64,000 nt of DNA from Bartonella sp. DB5-6 (GTDB lineage: Bacteria; Pseudomonadota; Alphaproteobacteria; Rhizobiales; Rhizobiaceae), in contig NZ_JH725120.1 of assembly GCF_000278115.1 (NCBI RefSeq), positions 1 through 64,000 on the forward strand, given 5' to 3'. Position 1 is the stretch's first letter. Each line of letters opens with the position of its first letter. Position numbers and translations under genes: made by a program. The notes beneath the pieces were generated by a model. That model ran no database searches and had not been told where the DNA came from. It worked only from the letters and a program-made list of their open reading frames with translations. This document shows, one piece after another, positions 31,461-43,406 of the stretch.

Positions 31461-31624
31461 GTTAATATTATTGATTGATCTATTAGATATTATTTTTCAT
31501 AAAATTTCACATTATTTTCGGTTAATTTAGATGCATCGTAGACAAAATATTGCTATCTTTAAAATACATTCTATTGCACAATATTGTGCACGCTCGTCTT
31601 CTGCGTGAAATAAAGGAATATTCG

Positions 31625-32170
31625 ATGATTCAAGATCAAATCCGTTACGATATTCTCGTTCAGGATGCGCTTCGTGGGGTTATCCGTAAAGTTTTATCGG
31701 AAGTTTCTAAAGCAGGTCTTCCGGGAAACCATCATTTTTTTATTACCTTTTTTACAAATGTTCCAGGTGTGAAAATTTCTTCTCGGCTTAAAAATCGTTA
31801 TCCGGAGCAAATGACAATCGTATTACAACATCAGTTTAGAGATTTAAGCGTTTCAGAAACTGCCTTTGAAGTAACGCTCTCTTTTAGAGAAATTACCGAA
31901 AAATTAGTGATTCCTTTTACTTCTATCCAAGTATTTTATGACCCTGTAGCGTCATTTGAAGCGGCATTTGACCTACCCTCAAATCTTAACCTTAGAGAGA
32001 GTAAAAACTCAGAAAATACACCGTCCACACCTATCGTTCTATCAGATAAACAAAAAAAAGAAAATACGCTCACAAAAGAACAAAATCTCACTACAAATCA
32101 GGAAACCTCAAAAAATGATGCCAAACAAAGTGCTGATGTTGTCTCATTAGATTCTTTTAGAAAAAAATAA
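31625..32170 (+). CDS. sspB: ClpXP adaptor SspB (alphaproteobacterial type)
   Basis: An adaptor of 181 residues that binds ssrA-tagged peptides and tethers them to ClpX. The conserved N-terminal domain has MIQDQIRYDILVQDALRGV, HHFFITFFTNVPGVKISSRL and VIPFTSIQVFYDPVASFEAA. A Lys/Glu/Thr-rich flexible linker follows, and a short tail VVSLDSFRKK matches the usual ClpX-binding XB motif. The start at 31625 is chosen because AAGGAA lies 7 bases before it and the extra upstream residues do not fit the family. Lying 165 bases after ssrA, it links tag synthesis and tag recognition at one locus. Confidence 0.92.
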   Translation: MIQDQIRYDILVQDALRGVIRKVLSEVSKAGLPGNHHFFITFFTNVPGVKISSRLKNRYPEQMTIVLQHQFRDLSVSETAFEVTLSFREITEKLVIPFTSIQVFYDPVASFEAAFDLPSNLNLRESKNSENTPSTPIVLSDKQKKENTLTKEQNLTTNQETSKNDAKQSADVVSLDSFRKK

Positions 32171-32177
32171 ATATTTC

Positions 32178-32360
32178 ATGACTGAACCGATTAACCTTCG
32201 CCAATTTCGAAAACGAAAAAAACGTGCAGAAAAAGCTGTCCATGCAGAAGAAAATCGCTATCGTTTTGGACGAACAAAAGCTGATAAACTTTTAGAGAAA
32301 AAAGAAACTTTAAAAGCGCAAAAAATTCTCGATCAAAATCGTTTATGGTGCGACGAATAA
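32178..32360 (+). CDS. DUF4169 family small basic protein
   Basis: A 60-residue highly charged protein matching, from memory, the DUF4169 family found in rhizobia (NLRQFRKRKKRAEK and RYRFGRTKADKLL are the conserved pieces). It is mostly predicted helix. Function unknown. It starts 7 bases after sspB and is followed 10 bases later by the RHH_4 gene, so all three are likely one transcript. Confidence 0.8.
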   Translation: MTEPINLRQFRKRKKRAEKAVHAEENRYRFGRTKADKLLEKKETLKAQKILDQNRLWCDE

Positions 32361-32370
32361 GAGTGAAAAA

Positions 32371-32622
32371 ATGCACGAAAATAATCCTATTGATTGGAAA
32401 AAAGCGGTCCCACGAAAAATATCTGTACGCATTGGTGGACACACAACAAGCGTATCTTTAGAGCAACCATTTCTAGACATTCTCAAAGCTATAGCACGCA
32501 AAAAAGGACAATCTTTAGCCTTTATTATCACCGATTTTGACAGCAAAAGACCACAAAAAGCGAGTCTTTCGGCTTCATTACGCGTTTATGCACTTCAATA
32601 CGTTCTTACTCAACGCCTTTAA
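32371..32622 (+). CDS. Ribbon-helix-helix (RHH_4) domain protein
   Basis: An 83-residue protein resembling the RHH_4 family, common beside sspB in alphaproteobacteria. The beta-strand part is PRKISVRIGGHTTSVSLEQP and the helices read FLDILKAIARKKGQSLAFII and SASLRVYALQYVLTQRL. It probably binds DNA as a dimer, though targets are unknown. The sspB-DUF4169-RHH_4 order suggests a conserved small operon. Confidence 0.82.
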   Translation: MHENNPIDWKKAVPRKISVRIGGHTTSVSLEQPFLDILKAIARKKGQSLAFIITDFDSKRPQKASLSASLRVYALQYVLTQRL

Positions 32623-32702
32623 TGCCCGTTTTATTTGGTTTACAATCTTTGCCTTCTTATTCAACGGAAGCTGTTGCGGCTTTTAAAAGAAAATATTTTT
32701 AG
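32622..32702 (+). other. Tiny ORF overlapping the RHH_4 stop
   Basis: A 26-codon frame (start MPVLFGLQSLPSY) begins at the TAATG overlap with the previous stop, a typical coupling arrangement, and ends before uvrD. There is no recognisable family. It could be a real leader-like peptide or a truncated gene end. Confidence 0.3.
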
Positions 32703-32744
32703 GTCTAGCACTCAGATGAAAAAAATACTACACAAGAAGGCATA

Positions 32745-35063
32745 ATGAATAATTTTTTCGATAACATACCATTTTTCGAAGATGAATCTCCGCTCCAAAA
32801 GTATGAAAATAACCCTAGGTTAGTTGCTCATACTTCACAATATGATGCCGATTATTTAAAACAACTTAATTCCGAACAACAACAAGCTGTGATGAATACT
32901 CAAGGGCCTCTTTTAGTTCTTGCGGGTGCTGGTACGGGAAAAACACGTGTTTTGACTACGCGCATTTCTCACATTTTACGCTCTGGGCTTGCCTCTCCTC
33001 AGCAAATACTTGCTGTAACTTTTACCAATAAAGCAGCACGCGAAATGAAAATGCGTATTGGTGCACTTATTGGTGAAATTGTTGAAGGTATGCCTTGGCT
33101 TGGAACTTTTCATTCCACCGGTACAAAAATCCTGCGTCGCCATGCAGAACTTGTTGGTTTAAAAAGCAACTTTACAATTCTTGATAGCGATGATGTCCTT
33201 CGACTTTTAAAACAGCTTATTCAAGCAGAAGGATTGGATGATAAACGTTGGCCAGCACGAAATCTCGCTATAATGATTGATTCTTGGAAAAATCAAGGGC
33301 TTTCACCAGAACACATTTCAGAAAGTGATGCCCATTCCTTTGGCAACGGCATGGGACGCAAACTTTATTACAGCTATCAGGATAGACTAAAAAGTCTTAA
33401 TGCCTGTGATTTCGGCGATCTCCTGCTTCATTCTATCTCTATCTTTCAACATAATCCAGATATTCTTCACGAATATCATTTCAAATTCCGCTATATTCTT
33501 GTGGATGAATATCAAGATACGAATACAGCACAATATCTTTGGCTTCGCCTTTTGGCACAACAACCTAAAGAACACCATGTCAACCTTTGTTGTGTTGGTG
33601 ATGATGACCAATCTATTTATGGGTGGCGTGGCGCTAAAGTTGATAATATATTGCGTTTTGAAAAAGATTTTTCTCCTGCAAAAATTATTCGTTTAGAACG
33701 CAATTATCGCTCAACATCTCACATTCTCAAAGCTGCTTCTCATCTCATTTCTCATAACCAAGAAAGACTTGGAAAAACACTTTTTTCTGATCAAATAAAT
33801 GCAGAAGAAGAAAAAGTAAAAATTCATGCAGCATGGGATTCTGGGGAGGAAGCGCGGGCAATTGGAGAAGAAATTGAACGTGTACAACAAACCGGACATT
33901 CATTAAATCATATAGCAATATTGGTGCGCGCATCATTCCAGATGCGTGAATTTGAAGACCGCTTTGTCACACTTGGTCTTAACTACCGCGTCATTGGTGG
34001 CCCACGCTTTTATGAACGAATGGAAATACGTGATGCCATGGCTTATTTGCGCGTTGTTGTTCAACCAGCAGATGATTTAGCTTTTGAACGCATTATCAAC
34101 ACGCCTAAACGGGGCTTAGGAGATGCGACCCTACGCACTCTTCATGAAAGTGCACGTGCGCGCTCTATTCCTCTCTTTGCCGCTGCAGCAACAATAATTG
34201 AAACGGATGAGTTAAAACCAAAAGCACGCAGTTCATTGCGCAGCATTATTGAAAACTTTCGTCGCTGGCAAAATATGCTACAATACACCCCCCATAGAGA
34301 ACTTGCCGAAATAATACTTGATGATTCAGGCTACACAGCTATGTGGTTAGAAGATCGCTCACCAGAAGCACCAATACGGTTAGAAAATCTCAAAGAAATG
34401 ATCCGCTCTATGGAACAATTTGAAAGCCTTCATAGCTTTTTAGAACATGTTGCACTGGTAATGGACGCTGATAACAATGAAAATACCGATGCGGTCAACA
34501 TCATGACTCTTCATTCAGCCAAAGGACTTGAATTTGAAACAGTTTTTCTTCCCGGCTGGGAAGAAGGGCTTTTCCCCCATCAACGCTCATTGGATGAAGG
34601 AGGTCGTTCGGGTTTAGAAGAAGAAAGGCGCCTAGCTTACGTAGGGCTAACAAGAGCAAAAAAACATTTGCATATATGGTTTGTATCCAATCGAAGAATT
34701 CATGGATTTTGGCAACCAGCACTTCCATCCCGTTTTTTAGGGGAATTACCAGCAGAACATATAGAATTAATAGGAATAGAAACATCTTATGGTGGTTATG
34801 GGAAATCGCACTCTAAACAGCAAAATCCCTTTTATAATAATTATTCCAAATCAAGATGGAAACGTGCACAAAAAAACATTGAAGAAAAAAACATTGCCCA
34901 ATCAATCTCTGAACCTGCTTCAGACTTTTCAATCAATGATCGGATTTTCCATATAAAATTCGGTTATGGTCATATTACAGCAATAGACGACCATAAATTA
35001 ACTATTATATTTGAAAAAGCGGGAGAAAAGCGTGTACTCGATAATTTTGTAAGCAAAGCCTAA
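32745..35063 (+). CDS. uvrD: UvrD/PcrA-type DNA helicase II
   Basis: Superfamily 1A 3'-5' helicase, 772 residues. Motifs in order: LNSEQQQAV (Q motif), VLAGAGTGKTRVLTTRI (Walker A), FTNKAAREMKMRI (Ia), LGTFHSTGTKIL, LVDEYQDTNTAQY (II), CVGDDDQSIYGWRGAK (III), RLERNYRST (IV), VNIMTLHSAKGLEFETVFLP (V) and RLAYVGLTRAKKHLHI (VI). The last 45 residues (VFHxKFGYG-like: RIFHIKFGYGHITAID) form the Tudor-like tail of UvrD/PcrA that contacts RNA polymerase. Roles are nucleotide excision repair, mismatch repair and replication restart. A GAAGG ribosome site precedes the ATG. Confidence 0.94.
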   Translation: MNNFFDNIPFFEDESPLQKYENNPRLVAHTSQYDADYLKQLNSEQQQAVMNTQGPLLVLAGAGTGKTRVLTTRISHILRSGLASPQQILAVTFTNKAAREMKMRIGALIGEIVEGMPWLGTFHSTGTKILRRHAELVGLKSNFTILDSDDVLRLLKQLIQAEGLDDKRWPARNLAIMIDSWKNQGLSPEHISESDAHSFGNGMGRKLYYSYQDRLKSLNACDFGDLLLHSISIFQHNPDILHEYHFKFRYILVDEYQDTNTAQYLWLRLLAQQPKEHHVNLCCVGDDDQSIYGWRGAKVDNILRFEKDFSPAKIIRLERNYRSTSHILKAASHLISHNQERLGKTLFSDQINAEEEKVKIHAAWDSGEEARAIGEEIERVQQTGHSLNHIAILVRASFQMREFEDRFVTLGLNYRVIGGPRFYERMEIRDAMAYLRVVVQPADDLAFERIINTPKRGLGDATLRTLHESARARSIPLFAAAATIIETDELKPKARSSLRSIIENFRRWQNMLQYTPHRELAEIILDDSGYTAMWLEDRSPEAPIRLENLKEMIRSMEQFESLHSFLEHVALVMDADNNENTDAVNIMTLHSAKGLEFETVFLPGWEEGLFPHQRSLDEGGRSGLEEERRLAYVGLTRAKKHLHIWFVSNRRIHGFWQPALPSRFLGELPAEHIELIGIETSYGGYGKSHSKQQNPFYNNYSKSRWKRAQKNIEEKNIAQSISEPASDFSINDRIFHIKFGYGHITAIDDHKLTIIFEKAGEKRVLDNFVSKA

Positions 35064-35109
35064 TAAAATTATCTTTCTTAACAAAAAACATTTTCTCATT
35101 TTATCTTAA

Positions 35110-35739
35110 TTATTTCCATTTGTGAATAAAAGCCTCAATTGGAAGATTTTGCATATCAGACAATGCACTGTAAATTTTATCAAGCGGCCAATTCCACCAA
35201 GCCATCTCCAAAAGCATATGAATCACATAATCAGAAAAACGCATCCGCAACAGCTTTGCAGGAATACCAGCAACAATCATATAAGGTAAAACATCTTTTG
35301 TTATAACAGCGTTAGCACCAATGATAGCACCATGTCCAATTGTTACCCCAGGCATAATAACCGCACCACGTCCAATCCATACATCATGTCCAACAATAAC
35401 ACGTTTTACACGACGCCTTTCACGAAAGGAACTCTCCAACGGCATATAACGAAAATATTCGTTAGGACGATATGTTATTTTATGTGTGGAAAGGCGTTCC
35501 ATAGGATGCTCTAGCGCATTCACACATACATGAGATGCAATAGAACAAAACCGCCCAATATCGCTATAAATAGCTTCACTATTGCGCTCAAAATAAGAAA
35601 AATCTTCAACCATTACATCACGCAAAATCACCCGCTCATTAATTTCCACATAGCGTCCCAATTTACAGCCATGTAGCCGTGCTGTCGTATGAATACGAGG
35701 CTCACTCTCACGGAATCGAAGATCTCTCTCAATATTCAT
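35110..35739 (-). CDS. Hexapeptide-repeat acyltransferase (XAT/CatB-like)
   Basis: A 209-residue left-handed beta-helix acyltransferase. Imperfect hexapeptide repeats run through LHGCKLGRYVEINERVILRD, IGRFCSIASHVCVNALEHP (with the catalytic-type His) and VGHDVWIGRGAVIMPGVTIG, then HGAIIGANAVITKDVLPYMI, ending in AGIPAKLLRMRF, where acetyl-CoA sits. It is close to xenobiotic acetyltransferases and to the phosphonate-associated hexapeptide transferases, but no phn gene is nearby. The substrate is unknown. It converges with uvrD, with only 46 bases between the two stops. Confidence 0.82.
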   Translation of the reverse strand: MNIERDLRFRESEPRIHTTARLHGCKLGRYVEINERVILRDVMVEDFSYFERNSEAIYSDIGRFCSIASHVCVNALEHPMERLSTHKITYRPNEYFRYMPLESSFRERRRVKRVIVGHDVWIGRGAVIMPGVTIGHGAIIGANAVITKDVLPYMIVAGIPAKLLRMRFSDYVIHMLLEMAWWNWPLDKIYSALSDMQNLPIEAFIHKWK

Positions 35740-35878
35740 TCATCTTCTACCAATTGTTTTTCTATAAATAACATGAAAGAACATACAGACTAGCGAAACA
35801 AAATCAACCATGAAACAGAGATTGCAAAGTTAACTAGCCAATGTTACAATTTTTTGATCTATCTAAGAAAGTAAAACT

Positions 35879-36460
35879 ATGAAAAATGTAATACGTATCT
35901 TGGGGCTGACAGTCATATTTCTTATAGGCATTTTTATTTATGATACGTTGAGAAATAAGCCTTTAGGCGATAATTTTATACTCACTGATTCCAATGGAAA
36001 GACTATCACCGAAATTGATATTCGAAGCAAGCCTTCGATAATTTTCTTTGGCTTCACCATGTGCCCTGAGAGCTGCCCTACTACGCTAATCAATCTTGAT
36101 CGATGGCTGACAGCTCTTGGACCAAGAGCTGATAAATTAGGAGTATGGTTTGTCACTGTTGACCCTGAACGTGACACACCAGAAGTACTACATGATTATC
36201 TCAGTAATTTTAACAATAAAATTATTGGAATCAGTGGAGATCCTGAAAAAGTTCATAAAATGGTAGATTCTTTTAACATCGTCGCTGAAAAAGTACTAGG
36301 AACAGATGGTAACTATACATACAATCACACAGCAGCAATCTTTTTACTAAAAAAAGGTGGAAAACTAGCCGGTGTTATTCCCTATGAAATTGAAGAAGGC
36401 GGTAATGAATTAAAAGATGATATCGCCATTGAACGACTTAAAAAACTCGTTTCGAACTAA
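35879..36460 (+). CDS. SCO1/SenC copper-binding family protein
   Basis: A 193-residue thioredoxin-fold protein with an N-terminal membrane anchor (IRILGLTVIFLIGIFIYDT), the rest in the periplasm. The copper-binding signature is complete: Cys-x3-Cys in FFGFTMCPESCPTTL near residues 62-66, and the distant His in YNHTAAIFLL near residue 143. VWFVTVDPERDTPEVL is the family's D-P-x-R-D-T-P block. SCO proteins deliver copper or reduce thiols for assembly of the CuA site of cytochrome oxidase; no oxidase gene is in this window. Confidence 0.92.
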   Translation: MKNVIRILGLTVIFLIGIFIYDTLRNKPLGDNFILTDSNGKTITEIDIRSKPSIIFFGFTMCPESCPTTLINLDRWLTALGPRADKLGVWFVTVDPERDTPEVLHDYLSNFNNKIIGISGDPEKVHKMVDSFNIVAEKVLGTDGNYTYNHTAAIFLLKKGGKLAGVIPYEIEEGGNELKDDIAIERLKKLVSN

Positions 36461-36489
36461 ATAAAAAGCTTGTTAAAAGAAAGAACAAA

Positions 36490-37359
36490 ATGTCGCAACA
36501 AGTTCGTCTGTATTGTACTATTTTTAAAGAGGAAGCAGAACGGTTTTATACTCTTATGGAAACAGCCTTTGATGAAGAAGGATATCCTCTTGCGCTTGCA
36601 GAGGTAGATGAAAAAAATGCCGTGTATGAACTGTCACTTTATGTAGATAAAGAAAACAAAGAAAATGCTTCAAAACGTTTTTCAAATATCTTTTCTATAG
36701 ATCCCAATAAAATTAACCACGAAATTTTACCCGATATTGATTGGGTTCAACAAAGCCTTCAAGGACTAACACCTGTGCATGCCGGTCCTTTTTTCTTACA
36801 TGGAAGCCATAGCCGAAGCGACATTCCACCAAATGTTTTGCCTATTGAAATTGAAGCTAATCAAGCTTTTGGCACCGGACATCACGGAACAACAGCTGGT
36901 TGTTTGGAAATGATTGCCAAAGTAATGCAAAATGAAAATCCACAAAATGTTCTTGATCTTGGTACCGGTAGCGGTATACTTGCTATTGGCATCGCAATGC
37001 TCAAACCTATTTCTATACTTGCGTCTGATATTGATCCCATTGCTGTTCAAGTTGCACAACACAATATCGAACTCAATGGTGTAAAAGAATATATTACAGC
37101 TGTTACAGCAACAGGTTTTGCCCATGATCAAATTGCATCACGTGCACCCTTTGATCTGATCGTTGCCAATATCCTTGCCAATCCACTCATTGAACTTGCA
37201 CCAGAAATGGTACGAGCACTTCAAAAAGGTGGATCACTTATACTCTCTGGAATTCTTGAAGAACAACGCACCTCTGTATTGGAAGCATATGTTAAACAAG
37301 GCTTACAACACATTGAAACATACCACCGTCAAGAATGGGTTACGATACATCTAAAATAA
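36490..37359 (+). CDS. prmA: Ribosomal protein L11 methyltransferase
   Basis: PrmA, 289 residues, trimethylates ribosomal protein L11 with S-adenosylmethionine. The SAM motif is VLDLGTGSGILAIGIAMLKP near residue 157, followed by LASDIDPIAVQVAQHNIELN. The catalytic-loop motif DLIVANILANPLIELAPEM is near residue 222. The N-terminal substrate-recognition domain is shorter and less conserved, as usual. It overlaps the upstream end of the next open frame, but the chosen aminopeptidase start lies 17 bases after its stop, suggesting an operon. Confidence 0.92.
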   Translation: MSQQVRLYCTIFKEEAERFYTLMETAFDEEGYPLALAEVDEKNAVYELSLYVDKENKENASKRFSNIFSIDPNKINHEILPDIDWVQQSLQGLTPVHAGPFFLHGSHSRSDIPPNVLPIEIEANQAFGTGHHGTTAGCLEMIAKVMQNENPQNVLDLGTGSGILAIGIAMLKPISILASDIDPIAVQVAQHNIELNGVKEYITAVTATGFAHDQIASRAPFDLIVANILANPLIELAPEMVRALQKGGSLILSGILEEQRTSVLEAYVKQGLQHIETYHRQEWVTIHLK

Positions 37360-37376
37360 AAGAAAAGGACGTTACT

Positions 37377-39203
37377 ATGTATCAATCTTTTGAGGCGACA
37401 ACAAATCCTACTCATGCTCTCGAACGTATTACCTTTCTTCGTAAAGAACTCGATCGCCTTGGACTAGATGGCTTTCTTGTCCCACGTGCAGATGAACATC
37501 AAGGAGAATATGTCCCCCCACATGCTCAACGTCTTAGCTGGCTTACTGGCTTTACTGGATCATCAGGTATTGCACTCATTTTAAAAAACAAAGCCATCAT
37601 ATTCACAGATGGGCGCTATAAACTCCAAGTTCGCCAACAAACTGATCCTAATATTTTTGAATATGAAGACCTCATAACTTACCCACCTTCACAATGGCTT
37701 GAAAAAAATGGGCGAAAGCTTTCTATTGGCTTTGATCCATGGCTCCACACCATTGCCGCTATAGATACATTGAAAAATGCATTAGAAATGAAAGCAAGTG
37801 GGAAACTTATAACAGTTCAACAAAATCCCATTGATCTTATCTGGCATGACCAACCACCATTACCACAATCTGCCTTATCGATTCATCCTCTCAAATATGC
37901 AGGATGTAATACCGATGAGAAGCTGTCCTTGATTCACAAAAATATCGAGCAAACCAATGCAGATGCTTTTATTTTCACAGACCCCTCTTCTATTGCATGG
38001 ATATTCAATATACGTGGCAATGATGTTTCCAACACACCTTTTGCCCTTTGTTTTGCTCTTATTCCCATCAAAGAAGCACCCACCTTATTCATTAACGGCG
38101 CAAAACTGGGTATAGAACAGAAACAATATCTGGAACGTTATGCAAAATTATACGAACCAGAACAGCTTATTCCAAAAATCAAAGATTATGTTCAAAAGAG
38201 AGCAATTTTTGCCTTAGATCCACGACTAACGTGCGAAAAATTACGCACCACTATTGAAGAACAAGACGGCTCTTTTATTACGCTTACTGATCCCGCTGCT
38301 CTACCACGTGCCATTAAAAATAGCACAGAACTAAACGGGGCGCGCAAAGCACACCTGCGCGATGGTATAGCCCTTACGCGTTTTTTTTCTTGGTTAGATA
38401 AACAAACACTAGGGTCCATAAATGAAATTTCTGCTGCTCAAAAATTAGAAGAATTTCGCATAACAACAGCAAAAGAAATGGGAGAAAAGCTTGAAGATCT
38501 CTCTTTTGATACAATTTCAGCAGCAGGAGCAAATGGTGCCATTGTTCATTATCGTGTAACGACTAAAACAAATAAACAACTCAATGCTGGTGAACTTTAT
38601 CTTGTAGATTCAGGTGGACAATATCGTGATGGCACGACAGATGTCACACGCACAGTAGGGATTGGGAATATTGGAGAAGAAGAAAAACGCTGTTTCACTC
38701 TTGTCCTCAAAGGCATGATTGCTCTTTCAACCGCACGATTTCCAAAAGGTACACGCGGACAAGACATTGATTCTCTAGCACGTATTGCCTTATGGAAAGC
38801 AGGTTTTGATTATGCCCATGGCACTGGTCATGGAGTTGGATCTTTTCTCTCTGTTCATGAAGGACCACAAAATTTTTCGCGCAATGGGTACCAAGAATTG
38901 ATTCCTGGAATGATTATTTCTAATGAACCTGGATATTACCGCGAAGGTGCTTTTGGGATTCGTATTGAAAATTTGATGATTGTAAAACCAGCACAAAAAA
39001 TGAACGGTGGAGATACAGAAATGCTCTCGTTTGAAACACTCACACATTGTCCCATTGATCGACGCTTAATTCTCCCAGAGCTTTTGACACTAGAGGAGCA
39101 ACAATGGCTCAACGACTACCACGCACATGTTTATCAGATTAATGCACCTTACTTAAATGAAGAAGATAAAGAATGGGCAAAAGAAGCAACCATGCCTCTT
39201 TAA
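37377..39203 (+). CDS. Xaa-Pro aminopeptidase (M24B, long form)
   Basis: A 608-residue aminopeptidase P, the three-domain form (two creatinase-N-like domains and a C-terminal pita-bread catalytic domain). Dinuclear metal ligands can be read: Asp in YLVDSGGQYRDGTTDVTRT (two Asp), His in HGTGHGVGSFLSVHEGP, Glu in IISNEPGYYREG and Glu in GIRIENLMIV. It removes N-terminal residues ahead of proline in the cytoplasm. The ATG at 37377 (MYQSFEATTN) is preferred to an earlier one because AAGGA lies 7 bases before it. No signal peptide. Confidence 0.92.
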   Translation: MYQSFEATTNPTHALERITFLRKELDRLGLDGFLVPRADEHQGEYVPPHAQRLSWLTGFTGSSGIALILKNKAIIFTDGRYKLQVRQQTDPNIFEYEDLITYPPSQWLEKNGRKLSIGFDPWLHTIAAIDTLKNALEMKASGKLITVQQNPIDLIWHDQPPLPQSALSIHPLKYAGCNTDEKLSLIHKNIEQTNADAFIFTDPSSIAWIFNIRGNDVSNTPFALCFALIPIKEAPTLFINGAKLGIEQKQYLERYAKLYEPEQLIPKIKDYVQKRAIFALDPRLTCEKLRTTIEEQDGSFITLTDPAALPRAIKNSTELNGARKAHLRDGIALTRFFSWLDKQTLGSINEISAAQKLEEFRITTAKEMGEKLEDLSFDTISAAGANGAIVHYRVTTKTNKQLNAGELYLVDSGGQYRDGTTDVTRTVGIGNIGEEEKRCFTLVLKGMIALSTARFPKGTRGQDIDSLARIALWKAGFDYAHGTGHGVGSFLSVHEGPQNFSRNGYQELIPGMIISNEPGYYREGAFGIRIENLMIVKPAQKMNGGDTEMLSFETLTHCPIDRRLILPELLTLEEQQWLNDYHAHVYQINAPYLNEEDKEWAKEATMPL

Positions 39204-39448
39204 ATAAAATAGCACAAACATCTTCTAATTATTCTTACAGGACACCGCATTTTTTCTTTTTAAGAGAAAGTATGTTTGCATGAGTAAATACAAAAAATGT
39301 TTCTATTATATCGCTGTTCTGAAGAACAACATTTTACAGCACGAAAGATAATTATTAGAGTTACATATTAGTTTTTAATGTCAATAAATCACACCTGATC
39401 AAAAATGACAAATACTAGTAAATTCACCATGCTTGAAGAAGATCCACC

Positions 39449-41647
<2,199 letters not shown>

Positions 41648-41738
41648 TTAGCACCTTATTACGAATAGAATTCAAATGAACACATACTCACCAATAATAT
41701 AATTGATAAGCCATTAAAATATTGCGTATCAATTATAT

Positions 41739-43400
41739 CTACGCAAGAAGCTTTTGAGCAGCTGCACGCGCCTCTTTCGTAATCTGTTCTCCCGCCAACA
41801 TGCGAGCAATTTCTTCTGCACGCTCATGCTCCTCCATTTTATGAATAGCTGTAACAAAGCAGCCTTTATCATCACTTTCTATCTTTGAAATAAGAAAATG
41901 ACTATGTGCTTTAGATGCTACCTGTGGCGCATGCGTAATAGCAAAAACCTGAACACTTTCTGATAAACGCTGCAACCGTTGCCCAATAGCAGCAGCAACA
42001 GCTCCACCAACTCCCGTATCAATCTCATCAAAGATCAATGTGGGAGCTGAACAACGATCAGACAAAACAACTTTTAATGCCAATAAAAAACGAGACAATT
42101 CACCGCCAGAAGCCACACTAAGCATTGGCCCTGCTCGTGTTCTAGGATTTGTTCGAACCCAATACTCAATACGATCTACCCCCTCTGCAGTACGCTTTTC
42201 GGCATCACTCTGCATTTCAACGATAAATTCTGCTTTTTCCAATTTCAATGCTGGTAACTCAGCCATAACGCTTTCAGACAAATGATTTGCTACTTCTCGA
42301 CGCTTTATTGACAGCGCTTGCGCCAATGTATCATAATCTTTCTGTGCTTGCCCTGTCTCACCTTCTAAACGCGCTAATGTGATCTGAGCTTCCTCAAAAT
42401 CAGCGAGCTCATTATCCATTTTATCACGCAACTGAACCAATTCATCCGCAGAAACGTGATATTTACGAGCAAACCCCCGAAGAGCAAAAAGGCGCTCTTC
42501 TATCCGTTCCAATTCACTAGGTTCAAAATCCAATGCCCTCACTGCTGTTTCAATGCCTTCTTGCGCTGTTGCAAGTGCATGCAATGCCTCATCAATGGAT
42601 TTCACCACAGGTGCAATCAGCGCCTGCGCCTCAGAAATTTTCCGCTCTAAACGCCTCACCAAATTGGAAAGAACTGGAATTGGCGATTTTGTCCCTCCTA
42701 AAAGATCATCTGCTTCCTTAATATCCGCCGCTATTTTTTCTAATTTCAGCATATCTGCACGACGAAGAGAAAGAGCTTCCTCTTCACCAACCTGAAAATC
42801 AAGCTTTTCAAGCTCTTCCACACACGCACGAAGATAATCAGCCTCACGCACAGCATTTTCTACTTTCATACGCTGTTGTTGCAAACGCTCCTCAAAATCA
42901 CGCCAAATCCGATAGGAGCGACGCAAATTTTCTACTTCATTTTCAAGCCCACCAAAAGCGTCTAATAACTGGCGATGTGTGGCAACATCAATAAGTGCGC
43001 GATCATCATGCTGTCCATGGATTTCAACTAACTGACGGCCAACATTACGCATCAATGCAACACTCGCCACTTGATCATTGATAAAAACACGACTACGACC
43101 GTCGCTTGATTGCACACGTCGCAAAATAATATCGCCTTCATCATCAAAACCATTCTCACGGATAAGTTGACGTGCAGGATGTGAGACAGGTACATCAAAA
43201 ACAGCCGTCACCTGCCCTTGAGCAGCACCATGACGCACAAGCGAAGCGTCACCTCGCCCCCCGAGAGCTAGTGACAAAGCATCAAGGAGAATAGACTTCC
43301 CAGCGCCCGTTTCACCAGTTAAAACCGATAACCCCGCTGTAAAATGAATATCGAGCGTTTCGATCAAAACAATATTATGAATCGAAAGCTGTACCAGCAT
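41739..43400 (-). CDS. recN: DNA repair protein RecN
   Basis: An SMC-like ATPase, 553 residues. Walker A GETGAGKSILLDAL is near residue 30, preceded by LSIHNIVLIETLDIHF. Two coiled-coil arms fill the middle (LEKLDFQVGEEEAL to LERIEERLFALR). The C-terminal half carries the signature SVASGGELSRFLLALKVVL and Walker B TLIFDEIDTGVGGAVAAAIG, then QVFAITHAPQVAS. It tethers DNA ends in double-strand break repair. It starts 6 bases after bamD on the same strand, an order shared by many rhizobia. Confidence 0.95.
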   Translation of the reverse strand: MLVQLSIHNIVLIETLDIHFTAGLSVLTGETGAGKSILLDALSLALGGRGDASLVRHGAAQGQVTAVFDVPVSHPARQLIRENGFDDEGDIILRRVQSSDGRSRVFINDQVASVALMRNVGRQLVEIHGQHDDRALIDVATHRQLLDAFGGLENEVENLRRSYRIWRDFEERLQQQRMKVENAVREADYLRACVEELEKLDFQVGEEEALSLRRADMLKLEKIAADIKEADDLLGGTKSPIPVLSNLVRRLERKISEAQALIAPVVKSIDEALHALATAQEGIETAVRALDFEPSELERIEERLFALRGFARKYHVSADELVQLRDKMDNELADFEEAQITLARLEGETGQAQKDYDTLAQALSIKRREVANHLSESVMAELPALKLEKAEFIVEMQSDAEKRTAEGVDRIEYWVRTNPRTRAGPMLSVASGGELSRFLLALKVVLSDRCSAPTLIFDEIDTGVGGAVAAAIGQRLQRLSESVQVFAITHAPQVASKAHSHFLISKIESDDKGCFVTAIHKMEEHERAEEIARMLAGEQITKEARAAAQKLLA

Positions 43401-43406
43401 ATAAAA

